Source: an uncultured Bacteroides sp.
Lineage (GTDB): Bacteria > Bacteroidota > Bacteroidia > Bacteroidales > Bacteroidaceae
NCBI RefSeq assembly: GCF_963677685.1
Contig: NZ_OY782186.1
Location: 2,108,001-2,172,000 of the forward strand
Reading direction: 5' to 3'
DNA: 64,000 nucleotides
In this document: piece by piece, positions 9,990 to 19,945 of the stretch
Layout of the letters: each line of letters starts with the position of its first letter
Position numbering within the stretch: the stretch's first letter is position 1
Made by a program: the position numbers and the translations under genes
Notes under the pieces: generated by a model
What the model saw: only the letters and a program-made list of their open reading frames with translations
Databases searched by the model: none
What the model was told of the DNA's origin: nothing

Positions 9990-10195
9990 GTATTATAATC
10001 GAGGCAGGTCTTCTGACTTGTTCCGGTTCAACGCCTTCCCATTTTATATAAAACAGTGGCAAAGAATGTTGACCCCTTTTTACTCCTTCTGTCAAAAGAG
10101 TAGGAACTCACAGCAACGGGTATTGTCGCCGAATTTCACGGCATTCCCTATTAATCCTCTCCGGAAACTGATGTCCGGTTTGGAACCTTGATGCG
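9990..10195 (-). ncRNA. Cobalamin (B12) riboswitch aptamer
   Basis: Read on the minus strand, the segment contains the expected conserved blocks in order: AGGGAATGCCGTGAAATTCG, then CAATACCCGTTGCTGTGAG, then GCCACTG, then the B12 box AGTCAGAAGACCTGCC (box at about 10002-10017). A good -7 promoter element lies immediately upstream at 10197-10204. The aptamer lies in the leader of the DUF4465-to-BtuB operon, so bound adenosylcobalamin should lower expression. About 150 bases separate the B12 box from the first ATG and would hold the expression platform. I saw no clear terminator there, so control may be at translation. Confidence 0.93.
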
Positions 10196-10196
10196 G

Positions 10197-10204
10197 CAAA
10201 TATA
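10197..10204 (-). promoter_or_regulatory. -7 element (TATATTTG) of the B12 riboswitch operon
   Basis: Perfect match to TAnnTTTG on the minus strand. It would start transcription a few bases before the first riboswitch helix. The -33 region is A/T-rich without a clear TTTG. The rest of the 516-base gap between the operon and the sensor gene (10205-10362) is A/T-rich with no gene seen. Confidence 0.6.
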
Positions 10205-10362
10205 GCTCTTTTTAAATAATTTCCTTTCCTTTTTGTTTTATTTTTTTTGATTGCTATTCTTGCTATTTATATTCTTAATTTTTGATTATCACAAGAAATA
10301 GCTATTAAGATTTATTTCTCAATACACTCTAATAAGGGCTCATGTAGCTTTTAGAAGTTCCT

Positions 10363-13300
10363 TTATTCATTTAATTGTTTTGCATACTCCGTTGAATTCA
10401 TACCCCAAAAAGCTTTAAAGCTTTTGCTGAAATAATGAGGATCATTATAGCCTACCATATAGGCTATTTCTGCCATTGAATATTGCTTTTCTTTTATTAG
10501 TTCAGCAGCTTTTTGCATACGCACTTCTTTGATGTACATAATAGGAGATAGGCCTGTCAAAGATTTAAGTTTATGGAAAAAATTGGTTCTGCTTAAACTG
10601 AAACAACTGACTAAGTAATTTACATCTAAATTTGCATTGCTTATCTCTGCTTCCATTATTTCTGCAAGTTTTGTGAGAAAGCTGTTATCTCTGCTGGAGA
10701 GTATGTTATTTTTTTCCTCTTTGGAAATGTTTTTCAGAATAGTTCTGTTACTGCAATAGTAAGCTTGTAGTTTTTTCCGTTGAGCTAAAATAGTATCGAC
10801 TTTTGCTTGGAGATAATTTACACTGAAAGGTTTGGTGATATAATCATCTGCACCCGTCTGAATGCCTGTTAAGATGCTTCCTGTGTCTACTTTAGCCGTT
10901 AACACAATTGCAGGGATATGAGAGGTCCTTTCGTCATCTCTTAATTCTTGAAGCATCTGAATGCCATCTTTTAAAGGCATCATTATATCTGTAATAATCA
11001 TGTCAGGTAAACAGGAGAAAGCTTTCTCTAACCCTTCGTTGCCATTTTCAGCTTCTATGATATGAAACTTCTCTTGGAAAATTTGCTTAATGAATGCTCT
11101 TAATTCCTGGTTATCTTCTACAATGAGCATACGTAACATATTGGTTTTACAGAGTTCTTCTGGTGTTTGTTCTTCTGTTGCTTCCATAACCTCTTCATAC
11201 TCATTCAAATCGGTAAGTATATACTCAGTGTCTGTCGGATAATGCCCTCTGTCTTTTAATAGTTTTACTGAGAATGTGCTGCCTTTACCCGATTCGCTTT
11301 CAATAGTAATATTGCCATGATGCATTTCTACTAATTCTTTTGCTACTGATAGACCTATGCCTGAACTCATTATTGTTTGGAAGTTTTCTTGCACTAGATT
11401 CTCAAATCGGTTAAAAATACTTTGCTGTTTCTCTTTTTGAATGCCGATTCCTTGATCTTTTATTTGGATGATAATGCAATCGGATTCCTCTAAAATATGT
11501 ACATCTATTTGTTTGTTATCAGGAGTGTATTTGAAAGCATTTGATAATAAATTGAAAAGAACTTTTTCAATACTTTCTGCATCAATCCATAGATGGCAGC
11601 AAGGTAATTCGGAAACGAAAGTTAGAGTCAGTTTCCTTTCTTTAGCAAGAGCTAAAAAGTAATGTGTAATTTCTTGCGTGAAATTAACAATATCAATAGA
11701 CTGAATTTTGAGTTTCATCTTATTATCTTGTATTTTACTAAAATCCAAGATCTGACTCACTAAACGTTGCATGCGATCACTATTCTTTTTGATACTGTTT
11801 AAGGTATCTCTTACTTTCGCAGATAGATCTTCATTTTTGAGAATGATTTCCAAAGGTCCCGTGATAAGCGTTAGTGGAGTTCTCAATTCATGAGAAACAT
11901 TGGTAAAAAAGCTAAGTTTAAGTTGGGTGAGGTATTCTTCGTTTTTTGCTTTGTGCTTCATCCGGTAAAATACGGTGTAGATATATACGCCTGTGATAAT
12001 GGTAAGTAGTATCAAAATAGAATACAGAACATGTGCAAACAGGGTCTCATTGAAAGTTGGGAGAACTTCAATAGAGAGAGTTCTCTCATTATCTACCCAT
12101 ACCCCTTCGTTGTTTGTTGATTTCACTCGGAATAGATACTTTCCGGGAGGCAGATTGGTATAATTGGCTTCACGTCCGTTTCCTGCTTGACGATAATTGG
12201 TATCAAATCCTTCTAGCATATAGGCATATTGAATGTACTCCGTATTGGTCATATCTAATGCCGAGAAAATTAATCCTAAAGAATGATTATTTGAAGGTAG
12301 GGTTAGGCTATGGGTGTTATCAAGATCTGTTTTAAGAATTGAAGGTGTCTTTTTGGGGGTTACTTCCTGATTGTTCACCCAGATGGAAGAGAAGAATATA
12401 CGAGGAATAAAACTAGTCTTGTGAATTTTGTCAGGAGTGAAATAGAATAGTCCTCTGTTTGTTCCAAAATAGACCCGCTCTCCATCAGTTGCGCCTACAC
12501 CTTCGCTAAAGTGCATGTTAAAGGCTATATGTTCATTAGGATATTGTATTTGTTCCTTTTTGGCAATGAACTTAACCAATCCACCACCGGTAGCCAACCA
12601 TAAATTGCCGTACCGATCATCTTGCATGGAATAGATAATATCAGATATAAGTCCATTCTTTTGGGTAAATGATTTGCACTTGAAAGAATAATCACCTGTA
12701 GGGATGAGTTCATCTAAACCTCCTCCATAGGTAATTGCCAATACTTTACCTTTATTGTTGCATTTGATCATTTGTACGTCGTTGTTGCTTAGGCTATTAA
12801 TATCACCTTGCTTTCTAGAAATAATATGAAAGGTAATATCTTCAGGCCTTTTGAATGTTCCGTCAAACAGTAAAATGCCTGCTGTAGTGGCTACCCATAT
12901 GCGTCCTTTAGCATCTTCTGTAATATGTCTGACCTTGTAGAATCGTTCAATTGGATATTTCTTCAATCGGTTTCTGTAGTTGATAAAATGGATTGAACCA
13001 TTTGAGTTTTTTTGAATTAAGTTTAGTCCTCCTCCATAGGTAGCAACCCAGACTCTCTTCTTACTATCTTGAAATGTATAATATATATTATCACTGCTGA
13101 GTGTAAAAGGTTGCTTGGCATTGTATCTGTATCTTTCAAAATCAAATTTCCCATCACTCGTTTCTGTGATCTTCGTTAACCCTTCCCCTTTTGTTGATAC
13201 CCAAAAAGAGCCTTCTTGGGTTTGTGTTATTGCATAAATCTTTCCTGATTTGAATCGATGTAGCAAATTTAGCTGTGAGTCGTAAATGGATATGTTTCGA

Positions 13301-14724
13301 TCTCTGGTTCCTGTCCATATTCTTTTCTTCTTGTCAATATATAGAGCCCTGACTTCGTTATCGGGCATTTCAACATCTTTGGAGTTTGGTGTATAGATAT
13401 GAAATTTGTCGGGTAAAAATGTGATGCGTTTAAGCCTGTCTAACTGTGTACTCATCCATAGGTTTCCTTGTTTGTCACTAAAGGCGGCAAAACAGCGATC
13501 GTTCGATTTCCATTTGATCTCTTTATCTGTGGTATTGAAAGGAATGAGTTGTTTTTGCTTAGGATCATAATAAGAAAATCCTCCTCCTTTAGGGTGAACC
13601 CATAATATGCCGTTTGAATCTTCAATGGTGAAAAATCCACTTTCTGTATTAAGTGGCTTATCTAGTTCGTCTTTAATCTCAATATATGAGAGCTTCTCTG
13701 TTTGTAAATCAAATAGGCTTACTCCTGATACGGGGTGAGTCAACCATAGCAGGTCATTACTGCTAAGTTGAGCTGATTCAATCGTATTATCTTTTAATTT
13801 GGCTAATTTATTTAGATGGTAATGTTTGAGATTGCTCTTATGATAATCATGAATAAAAAAGCCATCTTTATCTGTGATATATACTGTTTGTTGTTTGGCA
13901 TTTAAAATAGAAATTATAGATGCACTGGTTTTTAACTGTTTCTTTTTCAGTCTTTTCTTTATTAGTGAATATTGATAGATCTGCCCATGGTTGGCTCCAA
14001 ATGAGATGATACTGTCTTGTTCAGTTACTGAGTAAAAACTTGCTCTTTTTTGTAGATGAGTGCTTCCTTCAACGACGTTTACTAACTGAGAGTTGAATAA
14101 ATAATAGAGTCCATTATCTGTCAGTATCCATTCTTGAGATATTGAGTCCATAAATATGGAATGAATGTTACCTGAAAGTATGTTGTTCTCTTTTGATGAA
14201 TAGGGTTGAAGAGTTAATTTAAGATCTTTGGGATCTGTTTGGATACGTATTGCGCTACCATCTTTTCTTAATAGCCAGACTATGCCATTAGGAAATACTT
14301 GAATAGATTGGAATTTATTGAATGGTTCTTTTTGTATTGGTTCAAATATCTCTTTACCGGGATTAAAACGATAGACTGTTGAATCATAGCATAATACCCA
14401 TATACATCCATATATATCTTCTTTAATCTGTAGCAAGCGATCGTTGGTGAGCCCTTCCTTATCTTCTGTATTCGATTTATAATTTTTAAAATGATATCCG
14501 TCAAACCGATAAAGACCGTTCCATGTGGCAAACCATAACAGTCCCTTATGATCTTGAATAATGTCATTTACTAAACCGTCTTCTACTCCATTTTGTGAGG
14601 AGAAGTAAGTTACGGAATATTTATGAGGAGGGATACTTTCTTCTTTGGCGGATAGAGAAAGGGGGAATAAGCATATAACAGCTACATAGAGGGTCAGTGG
14701 AAGGTTATAGAATCGGTTTTTCAT
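10363..14724 (-). CDS. Hybrid two-component system sensor/regulator (HTCS) of the polysaccharide utilisation locus
   Basis: 1453 residues combine a full signalling pathway. A signal peptide precedes a periplasmic sensor of about 14 two-component propeller repeats (e.g. DHKGLLWFATWNGLYRFDG) and a Y_Y_Y domain (about 780-870). A membrane helix lies near 880-905, followed by a histidine kinase (SHELRTP, phospho-His 945), an ATPase domain, a receiver (ITDIMMPLKDG, phospho-Asp 1246) and an AraC-type DNA-binding domain (about 1345-1453). HTCS proteins sense breakdown oligosaccharides in the periplasm and activate the adjacent PUL. It is divergent from susC with 220 bases between. All signature residues are intact. 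Confidence 0.95.
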   Translation of the reverse strand: MKNRFYNLPLTLYVAVICLFPLSLSAKEESIPPHKYSVTYFSSQNGVEDGLVNDIIQDHKGLLWFATWNGLYRFDGYHFKNYKSNTEDKEGLTNDRLLQIKEDIYGCIWVLCYDSTVYRFNPGKEIFEPIQKEPFNKFQSIQVFPNGIVWLLRKDGSAIRIQTDPKDLKLTLQPYSSKENNILSGNIHSIFMDSISQEWILTDNGLYYLFNSQLVNVVEGSTHLQKRASFYSVTEQDSIISFGANHGQIYQYSLIKKRLKKKQLKTSASIISILNAKQQTVYITDKDGFFIHDYHKSNLKHYHLNKLAKLKDNTIESAQLSSNDLLWLTHPVSGVSLFDLQTEKLSYIEIKDELDKPLNTESGFFTIEDSNGILWVHPKGGGFSYYDPKQKQLIPFNTTDKEIKWKSNDRCFAAFSDKQGNLWMSTQLDRLKRITFLPDKFHIYTPNSKDVEMPDNEVRALYIDKKKRIWTGTRDRNISIYDSQLNLLHRFKSGKIYAITQTQEGSFWVSTKGEGLTKITETSDGKFDFERYRYNAKQPFTLSSDNIYYTFQDSKKRVWVATYGGGLNLIQKNSNGSIHFINYRNRLKKYPIERFYKVRHITEDAKGRIWVATTAGILLFDGTFKRPEDITFHIISRKQGDINSLSNNDVQMIKCNNKGKVLAITYGGGLDELIPTGDYSFKCKSFTQKNGLISDIIYSMQDDRYGNLWLATGGGLVKFIAKKEQIQYPNEHIAFNMHFSEGVGATDGERVYFGTNRGLFYFTPDKIHKTSFIPRIFFSSIWVNNQEVTPKKTPSILKTDLDNTHSLTLPSNNHSLGLIFSALDMTNTEYIQYAYMLEGFDTNYRQAGNGREANYTNLPPGKYLFRVKSTNNEGVWVDNERTLSIEVLPTFNETLFAHVLYSILILLTIITGVYIYTVFYRMKHKAKNEEYLTQLKLSFFTNVSHELRTPLTLITGPLEIILKNEDLSAKVRDTLNSIKKNSDRMQRLVSQILDFSKIQDNKMKLKIQSIDIVNFTQEITHYFLALAKERKLTLTFVSELPCCHLWIDAESIEKVLFNLLSNAFKYTPDNKQIDVHILEESDCIIIQIKDQGIGIQKEKQQSIFNRFENLVQENFQTIMSSGIGLSVAKELVEMHHGNITIESESGKGSTFSVKLLKDRGHYPTDTEYILTDLNEYEEVMEATEEQTPEELCKTNMLRMLIVEDNQELRAFIKQIFQEKFHIIEAENGNEGLEKAFSCLPDMIITDIMMPLKDGIQMLQELRDDERTSHIPAIVLTAKVDTGSILTGIQTGADDYITKPFSVNYLQAKVDTILAQRKKLQAYYCSNRTILKNISKEEKNNILSSRDNSFLTKLAEIMEAEISNANLDVNYLVSCFSLSRTNFFHKLKSLTGLSPIMYIKEVRMQKAAELIKEKQYSMAEIAYMVGYNDPHYFSKSFKAFWGMNSTEYAKQLNE

Positions 14725-14843
14725 ATCTAAGGTGTTAACAATGGTGTTTTATTTCGTTTGCTAAAATAGAGTAAAAGAGGTATGATTCAAAATTCATTTT
14801 GCCTAAATAATACTCCAAAATCTTGTTTTCATGGTTTTTTGAT

Positions 14844-14875
14844 AGATTTTCCATTAAACCTGTCAGATTTTCCAT
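14844..14875 (+). promoter_or_regulatory. Direct repeat, candidate HTCS binding site upstream of susC
   Basis: AGATTTTCCAT occurs twice, at 14844-14854 and 14865-14875, exactly 21 bases apart (two DNA turns, same face). The second copy ends 21 bases before the susC -7 element and so overlaps the -33 region. This is the geometry expected for an AraC-type activator dimer, and it lies between the HTCS gene and its presumed target. The binding itself is inferred. Confidence 0.55.
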
Positions 14876-14896
14876 CGCTACAAAAGCTATTCAGAC

Positions 14897-14904
14897 TAAA
14901 TTTG
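14897..14904 (+). promoter_or_regulatory. -7 element (TAAATTTG) of the susC-susD-GH43/GH28 operon
   Basis: Perfect TAnnTTTG on the plus strand, 40 bases before the susC ATG. No TTTG is present at the -33 spacing, consistent with a promoter that depends on an activator. Confidence 0.6.
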
Positions 14905-14944
14905 GCATTGGTATAGCTAACCATAACTTTAATACAAGAAGAAC

Positions 14945-17900
14945 ATGAAAAGAAAAGGTAAATTAAAGGTGTCCTTACCTAAGAATAAGGAGTGTTTTCC
15001 CAAAAGGGCTTGGTTCATTTATGGACTTTCTCTTGGACTAATTTCTTTGCCACTATCTGCTGTGGCTGAAGATGCAGTTCCTAATTATTCTATAGAACAA
15101 TCTATTCATCAAAACCGAAAAATTACCGGGACTGTTGTCGATGAGAATGCTGAACCGTTAATTGGAGTTTCCATATTGGTAAAAGGAACCAGCAGTGGAG
15201 TTATAACTGACTTTGATGGTAACTTCAGTTTAGATGTGCCAACGGATGCAACATTGGTTATCTCTTATGTAGGCTATAAAAAGCAAGAGATAAAGGTTGG
15301 TAATCAACAAAAGTTATCTATAATCATGTTATCTGATAATAAATTATTGGATGAAGTTGTGGTAGTAGGTTATGGCGTTGTGAAAAAATCGGATTTAACA
15401 GGCTCTGTTGGTAGTGTAAAGGCTGAAAATATATCAGCAAAAGGTTCTACTTCGTTGATGGAGAGTTTGCAAGGGCAGGTTGCGGGTGTAAATATCTCTC
15501 AATCTTCTAGTCGTGCCGGAGATGGTTTTAATATTCAGATTCGAGGAAAAAGTTCTTTAAATGGTGGTGAACCCTTGTATGTCATTGATGGGGTGGTTTG
15601 TGATAACATGAACTTCCTGAACCCGATGGACATCGAGAAAGTAGACATTTTAAAAGATGCCTCTTCTACTGCTATCTATGGTTCCAGAGCTACTAATGGG
15701 GTTGTGATGATCACCACTAAGAAAGGAGATACTAATGCTTCAAAGGTGTCTGTAAGTTATGATGGATATTATGGGGTGAAGACTACTGCTAATATGCCTG
15801 ATTTTATGAGTGGGGATGAGTTCCTGAATTATCGTTTTTCTCGCTATTTAGTATCTTCAATGAATACTTCTACTGGATTGACAACTTGGGAGATGACGCC
15901 TGCTAATTTCTTGAATTTTTGGGGAGGAAATAGTCCGGTTGTTAAAGAGATCTATGCTAATAAGAATTATACAGACTGGACTGATATAGTAACTCGTGAT
16001 GGTTCTCAACAAAATCATTTTCTCAATATTGCAGGTAATGCAAAGAATATAGCTTATCGTATAGGTTTAGGTTATCAAAAAGAAGAAGGTATTCTTTATG
16101 ATGGTTACGAACGTTGGAATTTGAAAGCTGCTATTGATAATAAAATCTCTGATAAGTTCTCAGTAGGTTTTTCTACTAATATGTCTACCTCTCTGAAAAA
16201 AAGTGGAAGTGGTAATTCTATTTTAGAGGGTTTTCGTATGACTCCTACTATGCCTTGCTATTATTGGGAAGGAGAGAAGATTGGTCAACCTATAGTGCAA
16301 CCTGGCAAAGATGCAGCTATCTATCCTAATGGTGGTGGTCCAACTTCTTCTATTAATCCTGTGGTAGACCGTGAAAATTCAAGAGATGATACTCGGGCTT
16401 ATGATGCTATGGCCAATCTTTACTTCCAATATAGTCCTAATAAGGAACTAACATTAAAGACGACTTTCTCTCCGATGTTTTCTAAATCACATCGTGGTAT
16501 TTTTTATAATAGTTTGACACAAGCTCGTTCGGGTAAAACCAATATGGCTGAGAATCATAATGATCAGGTCTTTTCGTATACATGGGATACTCAAGCTAAT
16601 TATTCTAAAACTTTCGGTGATCATACTCTTAATGCGTTGGCTCTATTTAGTGTTTATCAGCAAAAATCAGAAGGAGATTATATGAATGTTGTAGACATGC
16701 CTTTTGACGTAGATTGGTATAACCTTGCTTCCGGAACAGTGCAAAGTCAGTATAGCTATTATAATAAGCTATCTATGCTTTCGTATGTGGCACGCATTAA
16801 CTATGGCTACAAAGGAAGATATATGGCAACGATCTCTTCACGTTGGGATGGCAGTTCTAAGTTTCAGAAGGATAATCGTTGGGGAATGTTTCCATCGGCA
16901 GCATTGGCTTGGCGTATTTCTGAGGAAGAATTTATGGCATCGGCTAATAAATGGCTAAGTAATTTGAAGTTGCGTACAAGCTTTGGTATCACAGGAAATA
17001 ATTCAGGTGTGGGACCATATGATACTCAGGCATTAGCTAATATCAAGTATTATTATAACATGGGTTCATCGGTAGCCAATGGTTATGGTTACACGATGAC
17101 TAATTCTGATCTGACGTGGGAAAAGACTACTGAACTAAACCTGGGACTTGACTTTGGCTTTTTTAATAACCGCATAAGTGGCTCTATTGATGTATATAAT
17201 AAAGACTCCAAAGATTTGCTTATGAATATGGAGACTCCGTTTGAATTAGGTTCATATAGCGGTGCTATAGTCAATAATGTAGGAAAAGTAAATAACAAAG
17301 GTCTTGAAGTTCAGTTAAGTACCATTAATGTACGTAATAAAAACTGGAACTGGGAGACTACTTTCTCTTTTGCTCGTAATATAAATACGATTAAAGAGCT
17401 GAATGATGCGGAAGAGGATCTTGTGGGTAATAAATGGTTCATTGGTCATTCTATTGACGTTGTTTATGGATATAAATATCTGGGAGTTTGTACGCGAGAA
17501 GAAGCGGAAACTTATGCTGCGGATCCTAAAATGAAAACAAAGTTCTATGAAGGGGAAATGAAAATATTAGATAGAGACGGAAATGGAACGATCGATGCCA
17601 ATGATAAAATGATTCTGGGTCATAATGCTCCGAGCTGGACCGGCAGTTTTGCCTCTAATCTTTCTTATAAAAATTTAGATTTTTCGGTAGCTGTATATAC
17701 GAGTCAGGGTGGTAGGGTCTACTCTCCGTTTATGGGCGAGTTTATTGATTATAGCCAACGAGGGATGAGGCGTTTGAATTTAGATTTCTATATCCCCGAA
17801 GGAGCACCTATCTTGGGTGCGGATGGTTCTGTTGACAATCAAGATGCTACTCACTATGGTAAATATCCTTTCCCGACTAATGGTGGGAATGGTAAAGGTG

Positions 17901-18184
17901 GAGGTGCCTATTGGACTAGTGGAGGTAGTGAGGATCGTTCACAGAATTTTGTAGATAATTCGTATGTGAAAATTAAGAATATTATAATGGGATATACTTT
18001 CCCTCAGAAATTGATCTCCAAACTCAATATTACTAATTTGAGAATATATGCTAATATTATCAATCCATTTACTTTTACTAACTATAAAGGTTTTGATCCT
18101 GAATGGGCTGGTGCATCGGTGGGAGATGGTACAGGTGGCGTTAGCTCCAGAACTTATCAGATTGGTGTAAACTTAAAATTCTAA
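14945..18184 (+). CDS. SusC-family TonB-dependent glycan importer
   Basis: 1079 residues. A long signal region (about 1-40) precedes a carboxypeptidase-regulatory-like domain (about 57-130, GVSILVKGTSSGVITDFDGN), the SusC motif LDEVVVVGYG, a plug (YVIDGVVCDN, DASSTAIYGSRATNG) and a large barrel ending in NLKF. SusC proteins import oligosaccharides across the outer membrane together with the SusD lid lipoprotein, encoded 12 bases downstream. An EF-hand-like stretch DRDGNGTIDANDK is present in an extracellular loop. The glycan is not readable from this protein; the neighbouring enzyme suggests pectin fragments. Confidence 0.95.
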   Translation: MKRKGKLKVSLPKNKECFPKRAWFIYGLSLGLISLPLSAVAEDAVPNYSIEQSIHQNRKITGTVVDENAEPLIGVSILVKGTSSGVITDFDGNFSLDVPTDATLVISYVGYKKQEIKVGNQQKLSIIMLSDNKLLDEVVVVGYGVVKKSDLTGSVGSVKAENISAKGSTSLMESLQGQVAGVNISQSSSRAGDGFNIQIRGKSSLNGGEPLYVIDGVVCDNMNFLNPMDIEKVDILKDASSTAIYGSRATNGVVMITTKKGDTNASKVSVSYDGYYGVKTTANMPDFMSGDEFLNYRFSRYLVSSMNTSTGLTTWEMTPANFLNFWGGNSPVVKEIYANKNYTDWTDIVTRDGSQQNHFLNIAGNAKNIAYRIGLGYQKEEGILYDGYERWNLKAAIDNKISDKFSVGFSTNMSTSLKKSGSGNSILEGFRMTPTMPCYYWEGEKIGQPIVQPGKDAAIYPNGGGPTSSINPVVDRENSRDDTRAYDAMANLYFQYSPNKELTLKTTFSPMFSKSHRGIFYNSLTQARSGKTNMAENHNDQVFSYTWDTQANYSKTFGDHTLNALALFSVYQQKSEGDYMNVVDMPFDVDWYNLASGTVQSQYSYYNKLSMLSYVARINYGYKGRYMATISSRWDGSSKFQKDNRWGMFPSAALAWRISEEEFMASANKWLSNLKLRTSFGITGNNSGVGPYDTQALANIKYYYNMGSSVANGYGYTMTNSDLTWEKTTELNLGLDFGFFNNRISGSIDVYNKDSKDLLMNMETPFELGSYSGAIVNNVGKVNNKGLEVQLSTINVRNKNWNWETTFSFARNINTIKELNDAEEDLVGNKWFIGHSIDVVYGYKYLGVCTREEAETYAADPKMKTKFYEGEMKILDRDGNGTIDANDKMILGHNAPSWTGSFASNLSYKNLDFSVAVYTSQGGRVYSPFMGEFIDYSQRGMRRLNLDFYIPEGAPILGADGSVDNQDATHYGKYPFPTNGGNGKGGGAYWTSGGSEDRSQNFVDNSYVKIKNIIMGYTFPQKLISKLNITNLRIYANIINPFTFTNYKGFDPEWAGASVGDGTGGVSSRTYQIGVNLKF

Positions 18185-18196
18185 TAAAGAAAGATT

Positions 18197-19915
18197 ATGA
18201 AAAAGATATATTTTATTGTAACATTAGCTTTGATGATTCTTGCAAGTTGCTCCGGCTTTCTTGATCAAGATAATAGATCCAATGTTCCGTCGTCTCAGTT
18301 CTATCAAACTACAACCGGATTTGCCAGCCTGACGAATAGTGCATATTCTACTTTGCGTAAGTTATATAACATGCAGCCACAATTATTTGTAGCGGGTACG
18401 GATTTGTATGCCGACGGAAAAAGCCAGGGAGTTGTTATGGGGCAATATACATTTACTGCGGATGAAGGTATCATAAAAGATTTCTATGCTAACTGCTTCA
18501 AAGGTATTCAGCTGGCTAACAGTGTTATTGCTTATGGTGAAACGACTGCCGAATCGAGTGTGCGTTTACAATATATTGATGAGGCTCGTTTTCTACGTGC
18601 TTGGTATTATTTTCAGTTAGTTCAACAATTTGGTCCTGTTGCAGTGAACACCAAGATGTTTGATTCCGCAAAGATGAGCCATGAACGGAGTAGTTTAGCG
18701 GATGTCTACAAATTTATTATTGATGAGTTTACTTATCTATTATCTCCTGAATCTAAGCTATTAGAGCGTTCAGATTCTGGTACCGGACGTGCCAATAAAA
18801 GAGCAGCAGCTTTTTATCTGTCAAAAGTTTATCTGACTCGAGGATGGCTGAATGGTGCTGATTATGAAGCTCAGGAGGAAACTGTTGCGCAGACGAGTGA
18901 TTTTGAGAATGCTTCTAAATATGCTTTGGAAGCTATTGATAGTGAAACACCTTCTATGTCCATAGAAAATGCTTTCGACTTTAGTAATGAAGAAAATAAT
19001 GAAATATTCTGGAGCATCCAATTTAGTTCAGCTTCTGTAGAGAATCCGGTAAGTGACGGCTCTTATCAACAAGCACAGTTTGGTTCTTATCTGGGAGGTT
19101 CGGAAAAGCCTAGAAATAAAGCTATTGATGGCTCTTTTGCTCCTTCTTTACGCTTGCAACAGCTATATGCTCGTGGCGATGCACGTTTGGAACAGACTTT
19201 TATGTTGGAGTTTCATCAAGCCTATTTTGATTATTATTCGGCTCCTACAACTTCACCTATTATTTATTATTATGCTCCTTCTTGGGCTACCGATGCAGAC
19301 ATTGCAGCATGGAGAGCTAATGATCCGTATGGCATTAAAACAAATACATTGGTTAGTAAAACGATTCTAAACGGTGGTATTGCTCCTTCAAATGGTAGCC
19401 CTGCTACTTATAAAGATCGCCGTTCTCAGGATTATGGTACTGCTTGTATTAAGAAGTTTGATGACTATTCGGATGCTTCTATTTCTAATCGTAACTCTAC
19501 ATGTAGCATGCACGATGTTGTTGTTGCTCGTCTGGGTGAAGCTTATCTTATTGCGGCTGAGGCTTATCTTAAAATGGGTAAAACCGGAGAGGCTGCTCAA
19601 ATGATTAATAATCTTCGTAAACGACCAGGCACAATCAGAGAAGGATACCAAACGGAAATGACTGTTTCTGCTAATGATGTTGATATTGATTTCATTTTAG
19701 ACGAACGTGCTAGAGAGTTAGCAGGGGAATATGTTCGCTGGACTGATTTAAAGCGCACGCATAAACTAGTTGAATACGTAACTCTGTATAATGAAGATGG
19801 TGTCCTTGAATCTGCTATGAAAGGACCGGATGGCAAATACAAAACTCTTCGTCCTATTCCTCAGGCTGCTATTGATTTGAACCAAGCTCATGTAGAGCAA
19901 AATCCCGGGTACTAG
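18197..19915 (+). CDS. SusD-family glycan-binding lipoprotein
   Basis: 572 residues with a lipoprotein signal (ILASC, Cys near 19). It has the SusD/RagB pattern: N-terminal FLDQDNRSNVP and FYQTTTGFASLTNSAYSTLR, a TPR-like 'EARFLRAWYYFQLVQQFG', and a C-terminal 'RRSQDYGTACIKKF ... RLGEAYLIAAEAYLKMG' and 'IDFILDERARELAGEYVRWTDLKRT'. SusD proteins bind the glycan on the surface and close over SusC. It is co-transcribed with SusC, and its stop is 30 bases before the enzyme gene. Confidence 0.95.
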   Translation: MKKIYFIVTLALMILASCSGFLDQDNRSNVPSSQFYQTTTGFASLTNSAYSTLRKLYNMQPQLFVAGTDLYADGKSQGVVMGQYTFTADEGIIKDFYANCFKGIQLANSVIAYGETTAESSVRLQYIDEARFLRAWYYFQLVQQFGPVAVNTKMFDSAKMSHERSSLADVYKFIIDEFTYLLSPESKLLERSDSGTGRANKRAAAFYLSKVYLTRGWLNGADYEAQEETVAQTSDFENASKYALEAIDSETPSMSIENAFDFSNEENNEIFWSIQFSSASVENPVSDGSYQQAQFGSYLGGSEKPRNKAIDGSFAPSLRLQQLYARGDARLEQTFMLEFHQAYFDYYSAPTTSPIIYYYAPSWATDADIAAWRANDPYGIKTNTLVSKTILNGGIAPSNGSPATYKDRRSQDYGTACIKKFDDYSDASISNRNSTCSMHDVVVARLGEAYLIAAEAYLKMGKTGEAAQMINNLRKRPGTIREGYQTEMTVSANDVDIDFILDERARELAGEYVRWTDLKRTHKLVEYVTLYNEDGVLESAMKGPDGKYKTLRPIPQAAIDLNQAHVEQNPGY

Positions 19916-19945
19916 TTGCTCGTTCGTAAACTAAAATGTGTATTG

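Noticed and set aside
9958..10191. Open frame of 77 residues on the plus strand
   Set aside because: It is the complement of the cobalamin riboswitch, which explains its conservation.
10205..10362. Possible small RNA between the riboswitch promoter and the HTCS gene
   Set aside because: A/T-rich with only weak, imperfect pairing and no promoter-terminator pair.
19916..19945. TTG start for the GH43-GH28 gene
   Set aside because: The ATG at 19946 begins a good signal peptide; the earlier TTG directly follows the SusD stop codon and would add an unsuitable charged leader.
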